From the NCBI RefSeq assembly GCF_023036475.1, contig NZ_JAJQKI010000012.1:1-64000 (forward strand): DNA of 64,000 nucleotides, read 5' to 3'. Below, piece after piece: positions 26,975 through 36,792 of the stretch (position 1 is the stretch's first letter; the number at the start of each line of letters is the position of its first letter). Under the pieces are notes generated by a model, which saw nothing but the letters and a program-made list of their open reading frames with translations, was not told where the DNA came from and did not search any database. Position numbers and translations under genes: made by a program. Source of the stretch: Bacillus pinisoli. GTDB lineage: Bacteria > Bacillota > Bacilli > Bacillales > SA4.

Positions 26975-27015
26975 CGCATTGGGGGCCTGGCCCCCAATGC
27001 GTTAATGTGGTAAAG
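26961..27015. repeat. REP-like palindrome B, overlapping the RAYT 1 stop codon
   Basis: A perfect 17-bp inverted repeat TTAACGCATTGGGGGCC about a central T (26971-27005), extended by CTTTA/TAAAG outer arms. Centre GGGG-CCTGG-CCCC. Identical to palindrome A apart from the central base. Contact with the RAYT gene marks it as the probable cognate repeat. Confidence 0.85.
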
Positions 27016-27052
27016 CAATTGTATTTATTGTTTTATTACTGTTTAGACTTGA

Positions 27053-28084
27053 TTATTTAAACGCCGTTAATTTGTCTAAAAACGGGGTGACTGGGGTGAT
27101 TTCAATTCCTTGGTAGTAGTGACGGACGATTTCTTCGTAGGTTCTTCCTTGTTGGGCGAGTCCGTTGGCTCCGTATTGGCTCATTCCTACTCCGTGGCCG
27201 TAGCCTTTTGTTGTAATTATAATTTGATCACCTTTTCGTTCCCAGCTGAAATCAGAAGAGTATAGACCTAGGTCTTCACGGATTCTTCGACCTGAGAAGG
27301 TTTTGTCTCCAATTTTCACAGATGCTACTCGGTTTCCTTCTGTACGGGCGGTAATGGTTCCGATTTCACTGCTGTTTCCTATTCTAACGCCTAATAATTT
27401 CTCGAATTGGCTTACTGAAATGGATGTGCTTGTTATATATTTTGGTGATTGCTCATCACCGTGCTTACTCTCCACACTTCGTAAGTAAGGAAACTCGTTT
27501 GTCCAATAGTCTTCCGAGTTTTCCGTGAATCCATTACTGGTTGAGAAGAACATGGCTGAGATTGGTGATCCTTCATAGGTTAGGATTTGTCCCGCCGTGT
27601 CGTTTACGGCCTTTGTAATCTTTTCTAGCTTCCAGTCATAATCACCTTTCCAGTGGGCTTTTAAGTCAGCTAAATCTTTATACACTTGGTGATTAACTGT
27701 ATCTGTTACTTCTGCTCCCTCGACACCCTTTGGAATTCCAATCGTTCCTTCACTCAGTAATTGCTCTACTATATAGGTTCGTGCCGCTAATGCCTGTGCT
27801 TTTAATGCTTCTTCTTCAAATTCTGCTGGCATCTCAGATGCAACTACTCCCACCACATATTGTTCAATGGGTATTTCTTCAATAACCTTCTTGGCTGTAC
27901 GATAGACCGGTACCGAAACAGGAATCGTATTTTCAACGGCAGTTGTTAATACTTGAGGTTGTAAATCCTCTACTAACGATCCCTTTGTTTCTTCTGTAAA
28001 TGGTGCGACTAATATGCTTGGTACGATTAACGTAATAACGAATAAGGTTGACCCTAGTATAATCATTGGTTTTAACGGTTTCAC
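27053..28084 (-). CDS. spoIID: Stage II sporulation protein SpoIID (peptidoglycan lytic transglycosylase)
   Basis: 343 residues. SpoIID cleaves glycan strands during engulfment with SpoIIM and SpoIIP, and is anchored in the mother-cell membrane by the N-terminal segment (about 8-28). Conserved region: VASEMPAEFEEEALKAQALAARTY, SPISAMFFSTSNGFTENSEDYW with the catalytic Glu, and GYGHGVGMSQYGANGLAQQG. The start is GTG (28084), supported by GGAGG nine bases upstream. A sigma-E-like promoter lies at 28135-28164. Confidence 0.96.
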   Translation of the reverse strand: MKPLKPMIILGSTLFVITLIVPSILVAPFTEETKGSLVEDLQPQVLTTAVENTIPVSVPVYRTAKKVIEEIPIEQYVVGVVASEMPAEFEEEALKAQALAARTYIVEQLLSEGTIGIPKGVEGAEVTDTVNHQVYKDLADLKAHWKGDYDWKLEKITKAVNDTAGQILTYEGSPISAMFFSTSNGFTENSEDYWTNEFPYLRSVESKHGDEQSPKYITSTSISVSQFEKLLGVRIGNSSEIGTITARTEGNRVASVKIGDKTFSGRRIREDLGLYSSDFSWERKGDQIIITTKGYGHGVGMSQYGANGLAQQGRTYEEIVRHYYQGIEITPVTPFLDKLTAFK

Positions 28085-28134
28085 GTTTTCCAGCCTCCAT
28101 CCAAGTATTTATGTAAATCAAGTTGCTTACTATC

Positions 28135-28164
28135 ATTTTTATGGAGGTGGACAAACTATTATGA
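28135..28164 (-). promoter_or_regulatory. Candidate sigma-E promoter of spoIID
   Basis: On the minus strand TCATAAT, 14 bp, then CATAAAAAT, close to the sigma-E consensus (TCATATT, 13-15 bp, CATACANT). It lies about 50 bp before the start codon. SpoIID is a known member of the sigma-E regulon. Confidence 0.55.
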
Positions 28165-28314
28165 CTAAATCTCTTAACTCTTTTAAAACTTATTACTAGA
28201 ATTACTCCTTGTTTTCAGATAACTATGTAATATTACTGTAAAGAATGTTTTATATTATTTCGCATACACTTTTATATAGGCTGGTACGTATAGAATTTTA
28301 TTAAATGAAACAAC

Positions 28315-28346
28315 AAAAAAAGGAAGCTCTACCTAGCTCCCTTTTT
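28315..28346 (-). terminator. Terminator of murAA
   Basis: AAAAAGGAAGCT pairs with AGCTCCCTTTTT with one mismatch, and T-runs follow on the minus strand. It lies six bp beyond the murAA stop. Confidence 0.8.
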
Positions 28347-28351
28347 AGTAT

Positions 28352-29659
28352 TTATGCATTTATATCTGAAACTTTAATTTCTTGTTCTGTCTGTGGCTGT
28401 TCTTCTACAATACGTTCAATGTCCGCACCTAATGCAGCTAGTTTTTCATGGAACTTCACATATCCACGGTCAAGGTGCTTTAATTCACCAACTCGTGTAT
28501 ATCCATCAGCAATCAGACCAGCCATAATTAATGCAGCACCTGCACGAAGATCAGTAGCAGAGACTTCAGCACCTTGAAGTGTTCCTGGTCCATTGATGAT
28601 AACCGAACGTCCTTCAATTTTGATTTCTCCGTTCATACGACGGAATTCTTCTACGTGCATGAAACGATTTTCGAATACAGTTTCTGTAATCATACTCGTG
28701 CCTTTTGCTTTTAATAATAGGGCCATCATTTGTGACTGCATATCAGTTGGGAATCCTGGATGTGGCATTGTCTTAAGATCTACTGCTTTTAAGTGTTCAG
28801 GACCAATAACTCGAAGTCCATCTTCTTCTTCCTGAATAATAACACCCATTTCTTCCATTTTCGCAATTAATGAGCTTAAATGTTCAGGTACAGCACCTTG
28901 CACATATACATTTCCACCCGTGATCGCAGCTGCTACCATAAAGGTTCCTGCTTCAATACGGTCAGGAATGACATTATGCTCAGCACCCGTTAACTGTTCA
29001 ACACCTTCAATTTTAATGGTACCTGTTCCCGCACCGCGGATCTTAGCACCCATTTTGTTAAGGTAGTTGGCTAAATCTACAATCTCCGGTTCTTTTGCAC
29101 AATTTTCTAATGTCGTAATTCCTTTTGCTAAAGTCGCTGCCATCATGACATTCTCAGTAGCACCAACACTTGGTGTGTCAAAGTAAACCTTAGCTCCAAC
29201 TAAGCGATCTTTTACTTCAGCTTCAATATAACCATTACCTACCTTGACTTCCGCACCCATCGCTTCAAAACCCTTTAAATGCTGATCAATGGGTCTAGAT
29301 CCAATGGCACATCCACCTGGTAAGGCAATTCTTGCTTTACCGTTACGTGCAAGCAATGATCCCATTACTAATACAGATGCTCTCATTTTACGAACGTACT
29401 CAAATGGAGCTTCTGTTGTTAATTCTTTTGTCGCATCAACGATAATTTGACCATTTTCAAATACTACGTCTGCATTTAGCTGGCGTAACACTTCATTAAT
29501 CGTGTAAACATCCGAAAGTTCAGGTACATCAGAAATGATACTTTTACCTTCTTTAGCTAATATGGATGCAGCGATAACAGGCAAAACGGCATTTTTTGCA
29601 CCTTCTACTTTAACAGTACCGCTTAACTGCCTACCGCCACGGACGATGATTTTTTCCAA
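28352..29659 (-). CDS. murAA: UDP-N-acetylglucosamine 1-carboxyvinyltransferase MurA
   Basis: 435 residues, the usual length. MurA transfers enolpyruvate from PEP to UDP-GlcNAc, the first committed step of peptidoglycan synthesis, in the cytoplasm. The catalytic Cys117 that fosfomycin modifies is present ([16 protein letters not shown]). The frame can be extended to an ATG at 29701, but GGAGGGG stands six bases before the TTG at 29659, and that start gives the canonical N-terminus [14 protein letters not shown]. It lies upstream of spoIID as in B. subtilis. Confidence 0.96.
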   Translation of the reverse strand: MEKIIVRGGRQLSGTVKVEGAKNAVLPVIAASILAKEGKSIISDVPELSDVYTINEVLRQLNADVVFENGQIIVDATKELTTEAPFEYVRKMRASVLVMGSLLARNGKARIALPGGCAIGSRPIDQHLKGFEAMGAEVKVGNGYIEAEVKDRLVGAKVYFDTPSVGATENVMMAATLAKGITTLENCAKEPEIVDLANYLNKMGAKIRGAGTGTIKIEGVEQLTGAEHNVIPDRIEAGTFMVAAAITGGNVYVQGAVPEHLSSLIAKMEEMGVIIQEEEDGLRVIGPEHLKAVDLKTMPHPGFPTDMQSQMMALLLKAKGTSMITETVFENRFMHVEEFRRMNGEIKIEGRSVIINGPGTLQGAEVSATDLRAGAALIMAGLIADGYTRVGELKHLDRGYVKFHEKLAALGADIERIVEEQPQTEQEIKVSDINA

Positions 29660-30230
29660 GGTATTCCCCTCCGCGTCCAATTTCTCTATATTAATATTCA
29701 TCTTTTCAGGCTTCCGTTCCTACTTCAAACGTAGAAATAAGCCCATGATAGGTTCATAAGATCTTTTACTTTTTTACGTTTATTTAGATCTTTCATTCCA
29801 CAATCTTAGTATATGCAGGAATCGAGACAAATGTCTCTCTAGACTAAATTTCATTATTGTACAAAGATTTTTGTTCAGAAAGTCCGCACAAATAAAAAAA
29901 CATAAAACCTCTTCAATCTTATCACTGTATTTCCATTCTGTACAAGGTGTTTTTTGTAAAAAATACATGAACTTTGTCATTTTCTGACACAGATAATTTT
30001 TAAAAGCTTTCCCAACCGCTTATAGCTGCAAGATAAAGTACGATCGTGGTTTCTTCTTTATGAGGGTAATAAATTGTTTTCATTAAATGGACGGATTTCA
30101 AATAAAAAAGTTTCTTAATCCACTTCAAATTCTTCCAACAAAATCGTTCCCGTTCACTCCTTCTCCATATATTCATTTTTTACGATTCCTTATGGTTGCA
30201 TACTTGGTAAAACCCTACTCTTTTAGGAAG
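29660..30230. other. Intergenic stretch upstream of murAA without a supported gene
   Basis: B. subtilis has ywmB between ywzB and murAA; no frame of that size or sequence is found here. On the minus strand TTGTAC, 18 bp, TAAGAT (within about 29915-29945) could be a murAA promoter, but it is weak. Nothing else convincing is seen. Confidence 0.4.
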
Positions 30231-30275
30231 ATTTTTTCAGTTAAGGCTGTAATTGGCCTTAATTAAGGCTCATTT

Positions 30276-30640
30276 CTAAGACTTTGTTGCTTTTAACCTA
30301 CTTTATCCGAAGTTAAGCTTATTTTGAGAATTGACTTATTTATCTTTTTGGCTCTGTTAATCTTCAGTGTTGATTTTCGTTTCGGGACACTCGCTTTCCG
30401 CGGGCGGGTTCGGGAGCCTCCTCGGCGCTTCTCGCCTGTGGGGTCTCCCTTACCACGCTCTCCCGCAGGAGTCTCGCATCCCTCCACTTCAATCAACAGT
30501 GCAAAAATCAACAATATCCTTTAACACAGCCATCTTTTTAGAAAGCTCGATGTAAAGTAGAAGACATTATACTAGTAAGTAAAAATCCGACTTTGGGATT
30601 TTTACGAAAGCAACCATCCATACGAAGAGCCTAATTAAAA
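30276..30640. repeat. AT-rich dispersed repeat copy, interrupted by the GC-rich element
   Basis: Left part CTTTGTTGCTTTTAACCTAC (30284 on) and right part TAGAAGACATTATACTAGTA... AAAAATCC...GGATTTTTACGAAAGCAAC (30558-30623) both recur at 54519-54635, where they are separated by only about 20 bp. Here they are separated by some 250 bp including the element 30368-30512. The element probably inserted into this copy. Confidence 0.55.
30368..30512. repeat. GC-rich structured repeat, copy 1
   Basis: About 145 bp of very GC-rich sequence in an AT-rich surrounding, bounded by GTTGATT and AATCAAC. Contains CTCGCTTTCCGCGGGCGGG, GGGAGCCTCCTCGGCG, GCCTGTGGGGTCTCCC and CCGCAGGAGTCTCGCATCCC. The same blocks in the same order occur at 37272-37415. 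Complementary pieces such as GGGAGCC/GGTCTCCC and CCGCGGG/CCCGCAGG suggest a folded RNA or DNA. Apparent short frames in it are unlikely to be genes. Confidence 0.8.
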
Positions 30641-30667
30641 AACCATGCCCCCAAAAGGCACGGTTTA
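30640..30667 (-). terminator. Terminator of ywzB
   Basis: AAACCaTGCC pairs with GGCAcGGTTT around CCCAAAA, followed on the minus strand by TTTTTAATT. Nine bp beyond the ywzB stop. Confidence 0.8.
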
Positions 30668-30675
30668 AACCACTT

Positions 30676-30912
30676 TTAAAATAAATAAGGCAATTGCTGT
30701 GACCACAATAAATAATCTAGGAAAAAATTACTTACTGTTGTGCCTACTGCAATTGTTACTAATAATAATATGACTCTTGCTTGATAAACGTGATTCGGTT
30801 TGATTAAAACCTCAATTCTCACTGCTTGAAGCGCCCACCATGTGATGACAATAAATAATAGATGAGAAATCATACTAATTAGGGCCTGCTGCCCAATAAA
30901 CTGATCGACCAT
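30676..30912 (-). CDS. ywzB: DUF1146 family small membrane protein YwzB
   Basis: 78 residues with two membrane segments (ALISMISHLLFIVITWWALQ and ARVILLLVTIAVGTTVSNFFL), matching the DUF1146 family and its length. Function unknown. An upstream extension to 30954 has no ribosome site; AAAGGAG lies eight bases before the ATG at 30912. It follows the nuo operon and precedes murAA, whereas in B. subtilis it follows the atp operon directly. Confidence 0.85.
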   Translation of the reverse strand: MVDQFIGQQALISMISHLLFIVITWWALQAVRIEVLIKPNHVYQARVILLLVTIAVGTTVSNFFLDYLLWSQQLPYLF

Positions 30913-31013
30913 TGTTTTTACTCCTTTATTAAAAAATTTCTTTTGCCTGCTCATTCACTAAAATTTTCAACTAAACAGAAAAGAGGCCCACGAAAGAGCC
31001 TCTCATTCTACTG

Positions 31014-32516
31014 TTATTGGAAAAAGTCTAAGCTAAATTTTCCATGTTGGTAAAAGACATCTAAAGCCAGGTTAGGGAAGATTCCTAGTCCGATTGTTCC
31101 CACAACACATAATACGATGAGGATGGCTGTACTAACCGGGAACTTAATTGGCTCCGGATTGGTAGCTGGACGGAAGAATACTTGACCTAATAAGCCGAAA
31201 TAATACACATAGGAAATGACGGTTACACCAATCATAATGCTTGCAAGTAGGAAATGCTCCATTAATAACGTACCTGTAAAAATATTTACCTTGGCAATAA
31301 ACCCTGCTGTACCTGGAATACCCGCTAACGAAATGATGAATACTCCAAAAGCAATGGCCATTAATGGTGATTTCCGATATAGACCTGTAAATTCACTAAT
31401 ATCCTCTTTACCCGTTTTAGAAACGACTAATTGCAGAATCGCAAATGCACCGAAGTTCATCATTCCATATGCTAGCAAGTAGAACCAAATGGAATCAAGC
31501 ATAAATGGTGATAATGCCATAAAAGCTACTAATACATAGCCTGCATGCGCGATACTAGAGTAAGCAAATAATCGCTTTACATTTCGCTGACGTAAAGCAA
31601 TGGTATTTCCTACAATCATCGTCACAGCAGCAATAATGGCGATATAGTCACCCATGGAAACAAGTAAGCTTGTCGTTCCGCCTTCTCCAGGTGTTTTAGA
31701 GAAGATCGTTAAGAAAATTCTTAGAATGATGACGAACCCTGCTGTTTTGGAAACAACACTTAGGAATGCTGTTACTGGCATTGGAGAACCTTCATATACA
31801 TCAGGTGCCCACATATGGAAAGGTGCGGACGCTAATTTAAAAGAAAGCCCTACGAATATCATGACAAAGGAAATGATCGTAATGTACTGGAATTCCTCAG
31901 ACAAGAGTCCTTCCATTCGTTGACTAATTTTTATTAAGTTAGTAGAGCCTGTTAACCCATATACATAGCTCATTCCAAACAGAACCATAGCGGTCGAAAT
32001 TCCACCGTTAATGACATACTTCATCGCTGCTTCATTAGAAGGTAAATGCTTCTTCCTTAACCCCGCTAAAATATATGAAGAAATCGATAAAAGCTCTAAT
32101 CCTACAAACAGTGTAATGAGGTCTCCACTTGAAGCCATCATCATAGCCCCTAGAAGGCCAGTTAAGAAAAGATAGTAAAACTCGCCTCTATACTCAAGCT
32201 TTTCTATTGGGTCATAGTCTGCTGCAAGAAGCATGACAAAGGCTCCACCTAATAGTAATAGAATTTTAAAAAGCTTCGAAAAGGAATCAAGTCTATACGT
32301 ATTATCAAGAATTTGAATGGCTGGATCATTTAATTGAGTAAGTAGTACTCCAAAAGCTACGATAATCCCAGCAAACCCAAGCCAAGCAAATTGTCTACGA
32401 TCTACACTCGGTTTTAAAAATAAGTCGAGTAGAGAGAGAAGGGTCGCGACACCCAGGATGATAAATTCAGGGCCCATTGCTCCCCATTCGATGCTTAATA
32501 ATGTTTGTAAATCCAT
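31014..32516 (-). CDS. nuoN: NADH-quinone oxidoreductase subunit N
   Basis: 500 residues, about 14 membrane segments. One of the three antiporter-like proton-pumping subunits of complex I. Hallmarks: LFVGLELLSISSYILAGL with the conserved Glu, and the Lys-bearing FKLASAPFHMWAPDVYEGSP. The frame begins with TTG at 32525, but that codon abuts the AGGAGG site; ATG at 32516 has nine-base spacing. Overlap/abutment with nuoM marks one operon. Last gene of the nuo operon. Confidence 0.96.
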   Translation of the reverse strand: MDLQTLLSIEWGAMGPEFIILGVATLLSLLDLFLKPSVDRRQFAWLGFAGIIVAFGVLLTQLNDPAIQILDNTYRLDSFSKLFKILLLLGGAFVMLLAADYDPIEKLEYRGEFYYLFLTGLLGAMMMASSGDLITLFVGLELLSISSYILAGLRKKHLPSNEAAMKYVINGGISTAMVLFGMSYVYGLTGSTNLIKISQRMEGLLSEEFQYITIISFVMIFVGLSFKLASAPFHMWAPDVYEGSPMPVTAFLSVVSKTAGFVIILRIFLTIFSKTPGEGGTTSLLVSMGDYIAIIAAVTMIVGNTIALRQRNVKRLFAYSSIAHAGYVLVAFMALSPFMLDSIWFYLLAYGMMNFGAFAILQLVVSKTGKEDISEFTGLYRKSPLMAIAFGVFIISLAGIPGTAGFIAKVNIFTGTLLMEHFLLASIMIGVTVISYVYYFGLLGQVFFRPATNPEPIKFPVSTAILIVLCVVGTIGLGIFPNLALDVFYQHGKFSLDFFQ

Positions 32517-32521
32517 CCCTC

Positions 32522-34057
32522 TCAACCTCCTATTCCTAACATAATCGTTTCAACCGTAGACTGTAAAGGTACTGTTAATATGGAAGGGAATACACCGATT
32601 AACACAATTAACCCTACTAGTACTAGTACTGGTATAAATTCTACACCTTTAAGGTCTGGTTTGTTTTCAAGCTTTTCATTTAATGGTCCAAACGTCATAT
32701 TTAGTACAGCACGCAATAAATATACGGCTGTCATGATAATACCGATTGTACCAACTGCTGCGATAATTGGCATTTCTTTAAATAATCCTAAGAAGGCCAT
32801 AAATTCACTGACGAATCCAGACATACCAGGTAATCCTAGGGAAGCCATTGCTCCTGTTAACAGGAAGCCAGCCGTGATTGGCATAATTTTTGCCAGTCCA
32901 CCTAAGTGACCAAGCATCGTTGTTTGAACTCTTTCATACATCACACCCACTAGGAAGAATAGTAGTGCTGAGATTAATCCATGTGATACCACTTGGAAAA
33001 TAGCTCCTTGGATTCCTGCATCATTTAATGCAGCAAGCCCAATTAGTACAATTCCCATGTGTGAAATACTAGAGTAAGCTAACACCATTTTAAAGTCATC
33101 TTGAATGAAGGCTAAAAATGCACCATACAACAAGTTAACCACACCAAGAATGGCTAGCACGACAGCAAAGGATTCATATTCACCCGGAAATAATCCTGCT
33201 CCAAAACGAATTAAACCAAAGGCTCCAATTTTTAATAGAATCCCTGAGTGAAGCATTACAATGGAAGGTGGTGCTTGCACGTGAACACGAAGCATCCAGC
33301 TATGCAATGGAAAAATTGGTAGCTTTACCCCAAACGCAATAAGTAAGCTAATAAATAATCCCCAACGAATTTCAGGGGTAAATGGTAAGATGAGCTGCTG
33401 TGCTTCATATTCACCATTTAGAATTTGGCCTAGTAACGCGATATTCGTTGTACCTGTTCTTGAAAACAAGACCATAATGACAATTAACAATACTGCTGAA
33501 CCAAGGCCATTATAAATTAAATAGCTATACGCTGCCTTTTCTCTGTCAAAATAACCCCATTTACCGATAAGGAAAAACATTGGGATCAACGTAAGCTCAA
33601 AGAATATAAAGAATAAAATTAAGTTCTCTGCAGCAAAGACACCTAGCATTCCTACTTCAAGTAAAAGAAATAGTAGAAAATAACCTTTCCATTCCTTCTT
33701 AATATGAATGGCTGCAATCGACGATAATGTCGCTAATATAGTCGTTAGAAGAAGTAGAATAAGTGAAAACCCGTCCACGCCTAACTCATAATCTACAGCA
33801 AACAGGCGTCCCTTAAACACTTCAAAATTACCAATCTGGATCCACTCATATACTTCCGAAAAAGAGCTCAGCGCTTTTCCAGAAAGATATTGGCCATAAA
33901 TGACTAGAGCTAAGCCTAGTGGTAATAACGTACTAAGAAAGCCTACTAACTTTAAGGTTTTCTCCTCTGTTTTTGGTATAAATGCTAAAACTAGCATTCC
34001 GAGTACCGGGGAGAAAATTAAGAGTGAAAGTAGAAATGATTCATTCACCGCATTCAT
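32522..34057 (-). CDS. nuoM: NADH-quinone oxidoreductase subunit M
   Basis: 511 residues, about 14 membrane segments, antiporter-like proton-pumping subunit of complex I. Conserved FFIFFELTLIPMFFLIG (key Glu) and GVKLPIFPLHSWMLRVHVQAP (key Lys and HSW motif) are intact. AGGGGGG lies eight bases before the ATG, which overlaps the last codon of nuoL by four bases, so translation is probably coupled. Confidence 0.96.
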   Translation of the reverse strand: MNAVNESFLLSLLIFSPVLGMLVLAFIPKTEEKTLKLVGFLSTLLPLGLALVIYGQYLSGKALSSFSEVYEWIQIGNFEVFKGRLFAVDYELGVDGFSLILLLLTTILATLSSIAAIHIKKEWKGYFLLFLLLEVGMLGVFAAENLILFFIFFELTLIPMFFLIGKWGYFDREKAAYSYLIYNGLGSAVLLIVIMVLFSRTGTTNIALLGQILNGEYEAQQLILPFTPEIRWGLFISLLIAFGVKLPIFPLHSWMLRVHVQAPPSIVMLHSGILLKIGAFGLIRFGAGLFPGEYESFAVVLAILGVVNLLYGAFLAFIQDDFKMVLAYSSISHMGIVLIGLAALNDAGIQGAIFQVVSHGLISALLFFLVGVMYERVQTTMLGHLGGLAKIMPITAGFLLTGAMASLGLPGMSGFVSEFMAFLGLFKEMPIIAAVGTIGIIMTAVYLLRAVLNMTFGPLNEKLENKPDLKGVEFIPVLVLVGLIVLIGVFPSILTVPLQSTVETIMLGIGG

Positions 34058-35928
34058 CCTAAATACCCCCCTGCTAAAACGTACACGATGAGAAGAAGAG
34101 CTAATCCAACAAATGCAACGGCACCATATGTTTGTACCTGGCCGTTATGAACAGAAGCTCCAACACGACCAATCGATGTCACCATCACTTTGATTCCTTT
34201 TACAATTCCTTCGATGAGGAAAATTTCAATGTATTTTAGGAATAAGCTAAACGTCTTTGTCGCATATACGACTGTCATTTGATAAAACTCATCAACAAAG
34301 TACTTATTTTTAAGAATTCCGTAACCAGCCGGGAAGCTTCCGCTCAACCAATCACGAGAAATTGTTTTATTTCCATAAATCATATAAGCCAGTAAGATTC
34401 CACCTACTGAGACAATCGTCGCAACAGCCATAATCCATAATGGCGCATCAATATGATGTCCAAGGGCGTGATTGTCTGCCGTTAACCAGTCTCCAAGGAA
34501 GGTACCAAACCATGGTGTATTCACATAACCAGCAAATACAGCTAGGACACCTAGAACAATCATTGGGAATGTCATGACAGTTGGAGATTCATGAACATGC
34601 TTTTGGTTTCCTCTTGGGTCCCCTGTAAAGACAAGGAAGAATAAACGGAACATATAAAAAGCGGTGAAAAAGGCTGCAATTATGGCTAGCGTAAATAATC
34701 CATAATTTCCGTGAGCCCAAGCCGCTACAAGAATTTCTTCTTTACTAAAGAAACCTGAGAATAGTGGAACCCCACTGATCGCTAACGTACCAATTAAGAA
34801 AAGCGGTGCTGTAATACGTAGCTTTTTCCAAAGGCCGCCCATCTCTTCAATATTTTGATTATGAACCGCATGGATGACACTACCTGCTGCAAGGAATAGT
34901 AGAGCCTTAAAGAACGCATGCGTCATTAAGTGGAATACACCTGCAACATAACCAGCAGAACCTAATGCAAGCATCATATAACCTAACTGACTCACTGTTG
35001 AGTAAGCTAGTACTCGTTTAATATCTGTTTGCACAAGACCAATAGAAGCAGCGAAGATCGCTGTAAATGCTCCGATCACTGCTACTGTATATAAAGCCGT
35101 CTCACTTGCTGCGAATAATGGAAATAATGCAGCAACTAGATACACACCTGCTGCAACCATTGTTGCTGCGTGGATTAAAGCAGATACTGGGGTTGGACCT
35201 TCCATCGCATCAGGAAGCCAAGTATGAAGTGGAAATTGACCTGACTTACCCATTGCCCCTACAAAAATGAGTATCGCCGTTAACGTGATCATTTCGTATG
35301 AAATTCCACCTGCTTCAACGACAGCAAAAATTTCATCATACTCGAAAGAGCCGACCTGCCAGAATAGTAGAATCATCCCGATTAGTAAACCAACATCACC
35401 AATACGAGTCATGATAAATGCTTTTTTCGCCGCAGCTCTTGCATCTGATTTGTAAAAATAGAATCCAATTAATAAGAACGATCCTAGCCCTACGAGTTCC
35501 CAGAAAATATACGTTTGAAGTAGGTTTGGTGAAAGAACCAAGCCTAGCATCGCGAATGTAAATAAGCCTAAATAGGCGAAAAACACATGAAATCTTTCAT
35601 CACTGTGCATATAACCTTTTGAATACATATGTACGAGAAAACTAACAAGTGAAACAATAAACAACATTAACGCATTCAGTTGATTCACTTCAAAGCCAGC
35701 TGTAAGTTGTAAGTCTCCAATCGAAAGCCACGTAAATTCTGCTTTTACATTCGGCGAAGTCAATCTGTTCAAAAGAACAACCACCGATAAGACTAACGAG
35801 AGAAACGTGAACAGCATGCCTACATATGCACTTCCTTCTTTCATCCGTTTGCCGATTAGAAGTAGTGTTAAAAAAGAGGCAAGCGGAAAAAGCGGTATTA
35901 ACCAAGCCATTTCCATCATTTGTATCAC
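34054..35928 (-). CDS. nuoL: NADH-quinone oxidoreductase subunit L
   Basis: 624 residues, about 16 membrane segments plus a C-terminal extension that includes the lateral helix seen in this subunit. Conserved TYIFWELVGLGSFLLIGFY, AMGKSGQFPLHTWLPDAMEGPTPVSALIHAATMV with Lys and His of the proton channel. The start at 35928 is a GTG three bases after AAAGGGG; the ATG four codons further (35919) is also possible. Follows nuoK in the operon. Confidence 0.95.
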   Translation of the reverse strand: MIQMMEMAWLIPLFPLASFLTLLLIGKRMKEGSAYVGMLFTFLSLVLSVVVLLNRLTSPNVKAEFTWLSIGDLQLTAGFEVNQLNALMLFIVSLVSFLVHMYSKGYMHSDERFHVFFAYLGLFTFAMLGLVLSPNLLQTYIFWELVGLGSFLLIGFYFYKSDARAAAKKAFIMTRIGDVGLLIGMILLFWQVGSFEYDEIFAVVEAGGISYEMITLTAILIFVGAMGKSGQFPLHTWLPDAMEGPTPVSALIHAATMVAAGVYLVAALFPLFAASETALYTVAVIGAFTAIFAASIGLVQTDIKRVLAYSTVSQLGYMMLALGSAGYVAGVFHLMTHAFFKALLFLAAGSVIHAVHNQNIEEMGGLWKKLRITAPLFLIGTLAISGVPLFSGFFSKEEILVAAWAHGNYGLFTLAIIAAFFTAFYMFRLFFLVFTGDPRGNQKHVHESPTVMTFPMIVLGVLAVFAGYVNTPWFGTFLGDWLTADNHALGHHIDAPLWIMAVATIVSVGGILLAYMIYGNKTISRDWLSGSFPAGYGILKNKYFVDEFYQMTVVYATKTFSLFLKYIEIFLIEGIVKGIKVMVTSIGRVGASVHNGQVQTYGAVAFVGLALLLIVYVLAGGYLG

Positions 35929-35965
35929 AATCCCCTTTTTGATTTTTAGGAGTTTCGTTCAAAAA

Positions 35966-36280
35966 CTATTTCTTTAACAAGTTCATTTCATCCACATTAA
36001 CACTTGAACGATTACGATATAAAGCGATTAAGATGGCTAGACCAATGGCGGCCTCAGCAGCTGCTATCGTAATGGAGAAAAGAGAGAAAATTTGACCTGT
36101 AATATCAGGCGCCATTCCATGTTTACTAAATGCTACGAAGTTAATATTAGCTGCATTTAACATTAATTCAATCGAAATTAGTACGATGACGGTGTTTCGT
36201 TTCGTTAAGGCTCCATATAAGCCTATGCAAAAAAGAATTAATGCTAATACGAGGTAGGCAGATAACGGAATAGTACTCAT
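35966..36280 (-). CDS. nuoK: NADH-quinone oxidoreductase subunit K
   Basis: 104 residues, three membrane segments, the Mrp-C-like subunit of complex I. Membrane Glu residues of the proton path are present ([17 protein letters not shown] and [17 protein letters not shown]). Its ATG overlaps the end of nuoJ by four bases, so translation is coupled. Confidence 0.96.
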   Translation of the reverse strand: MSTIPLSAYLVLALILFCIGLYGALTKRNTVIVLISIELMLNAANINFVAFSKHGMAPDITGQIFSLFSITIAAAEAAIGLAILIALYRNRSSVNVDEMNLLKK

Positions 36281-36792
36281 TCGTCATTCGCCTCCTTTTT
36301 GTCGTCTCTTTTTGCCAAAATGATGGCTCCAATTAAGGTAACGAGTAACACAACAGATGTTAATTCAAACGGTATTATATATTTCGTATATAATGCCACT
36401 CCAATTTGCTTCGTGTTTTCCACATGAAGCTCTGTTGCTTGGTTAGGGAATTCTAGAGTGTATATTCCGAAATATACAGAAACCGCAAATGCGGCAATTC
36501 CACCTAGTATGAAGAGCTTTTTCCCCATACTTGATTTTGGTTCACTACGATCATTATGTCTCGTTAACATGATTCCAAATAGCATGATGATCGTGATGGC
36601 GCCAGAATAGATTAAGATTTGTACGGCTGCCACAAATTCAGCCGACAGTAATACATAAATACCTGCAATACTAACAAATGAGAAAACGAGTGCTACGACC
36701 ATATGAACGACTTGCGTAAGGTTAATCATGAGGACGCCACCCGCAATAGCTATTAACGCTAACACTAAAAATGCGATAAATTCGCCACTCAT
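36277..36792 (-). CDS. nuoJ: NADH-quinone oxidoreductase subunit J
   Basis: 171 residues, five membrane segments. NuoJ contributes the distorted helix that links the quinone site to the pumping modules ([28 protein letters not shown]). The start overlaps the nuoI stop by four bases and the end overlaps nuoK by four bases. Confidence 0.96.
   Translation of the reverse strand: MSGEFIAFLVLALIAIAGGVLMINLTQVVHMVVALVFSFVSIAGIYVLLSAEFVAAVQILIYSGAITIIMLFGIMLTRHNDRSEPKSSMGKKLFILGGIAAFAVSVYFGIYTLEFPNQATELHVENTKQIGVALYTKYIIPFELTSVVLLVTLIGAIILAKRDDKKEANDE

Noticed and set aside
29780..29980. 66-residue minus-strand frame upstream of murAA as a ywmB remnant
   Set aside because: No resemblance to YwmB, no ribosome site, and unusual composition; the region more likely holds the murAA promoter.
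30293..30514. Short open frames across the GC-rich repeat (also 37196-37399)
   Set aside because: They arise from the repeat sequence itself, have no ribosome site and occur in more than one frame. A non-coding repeat explains them better.
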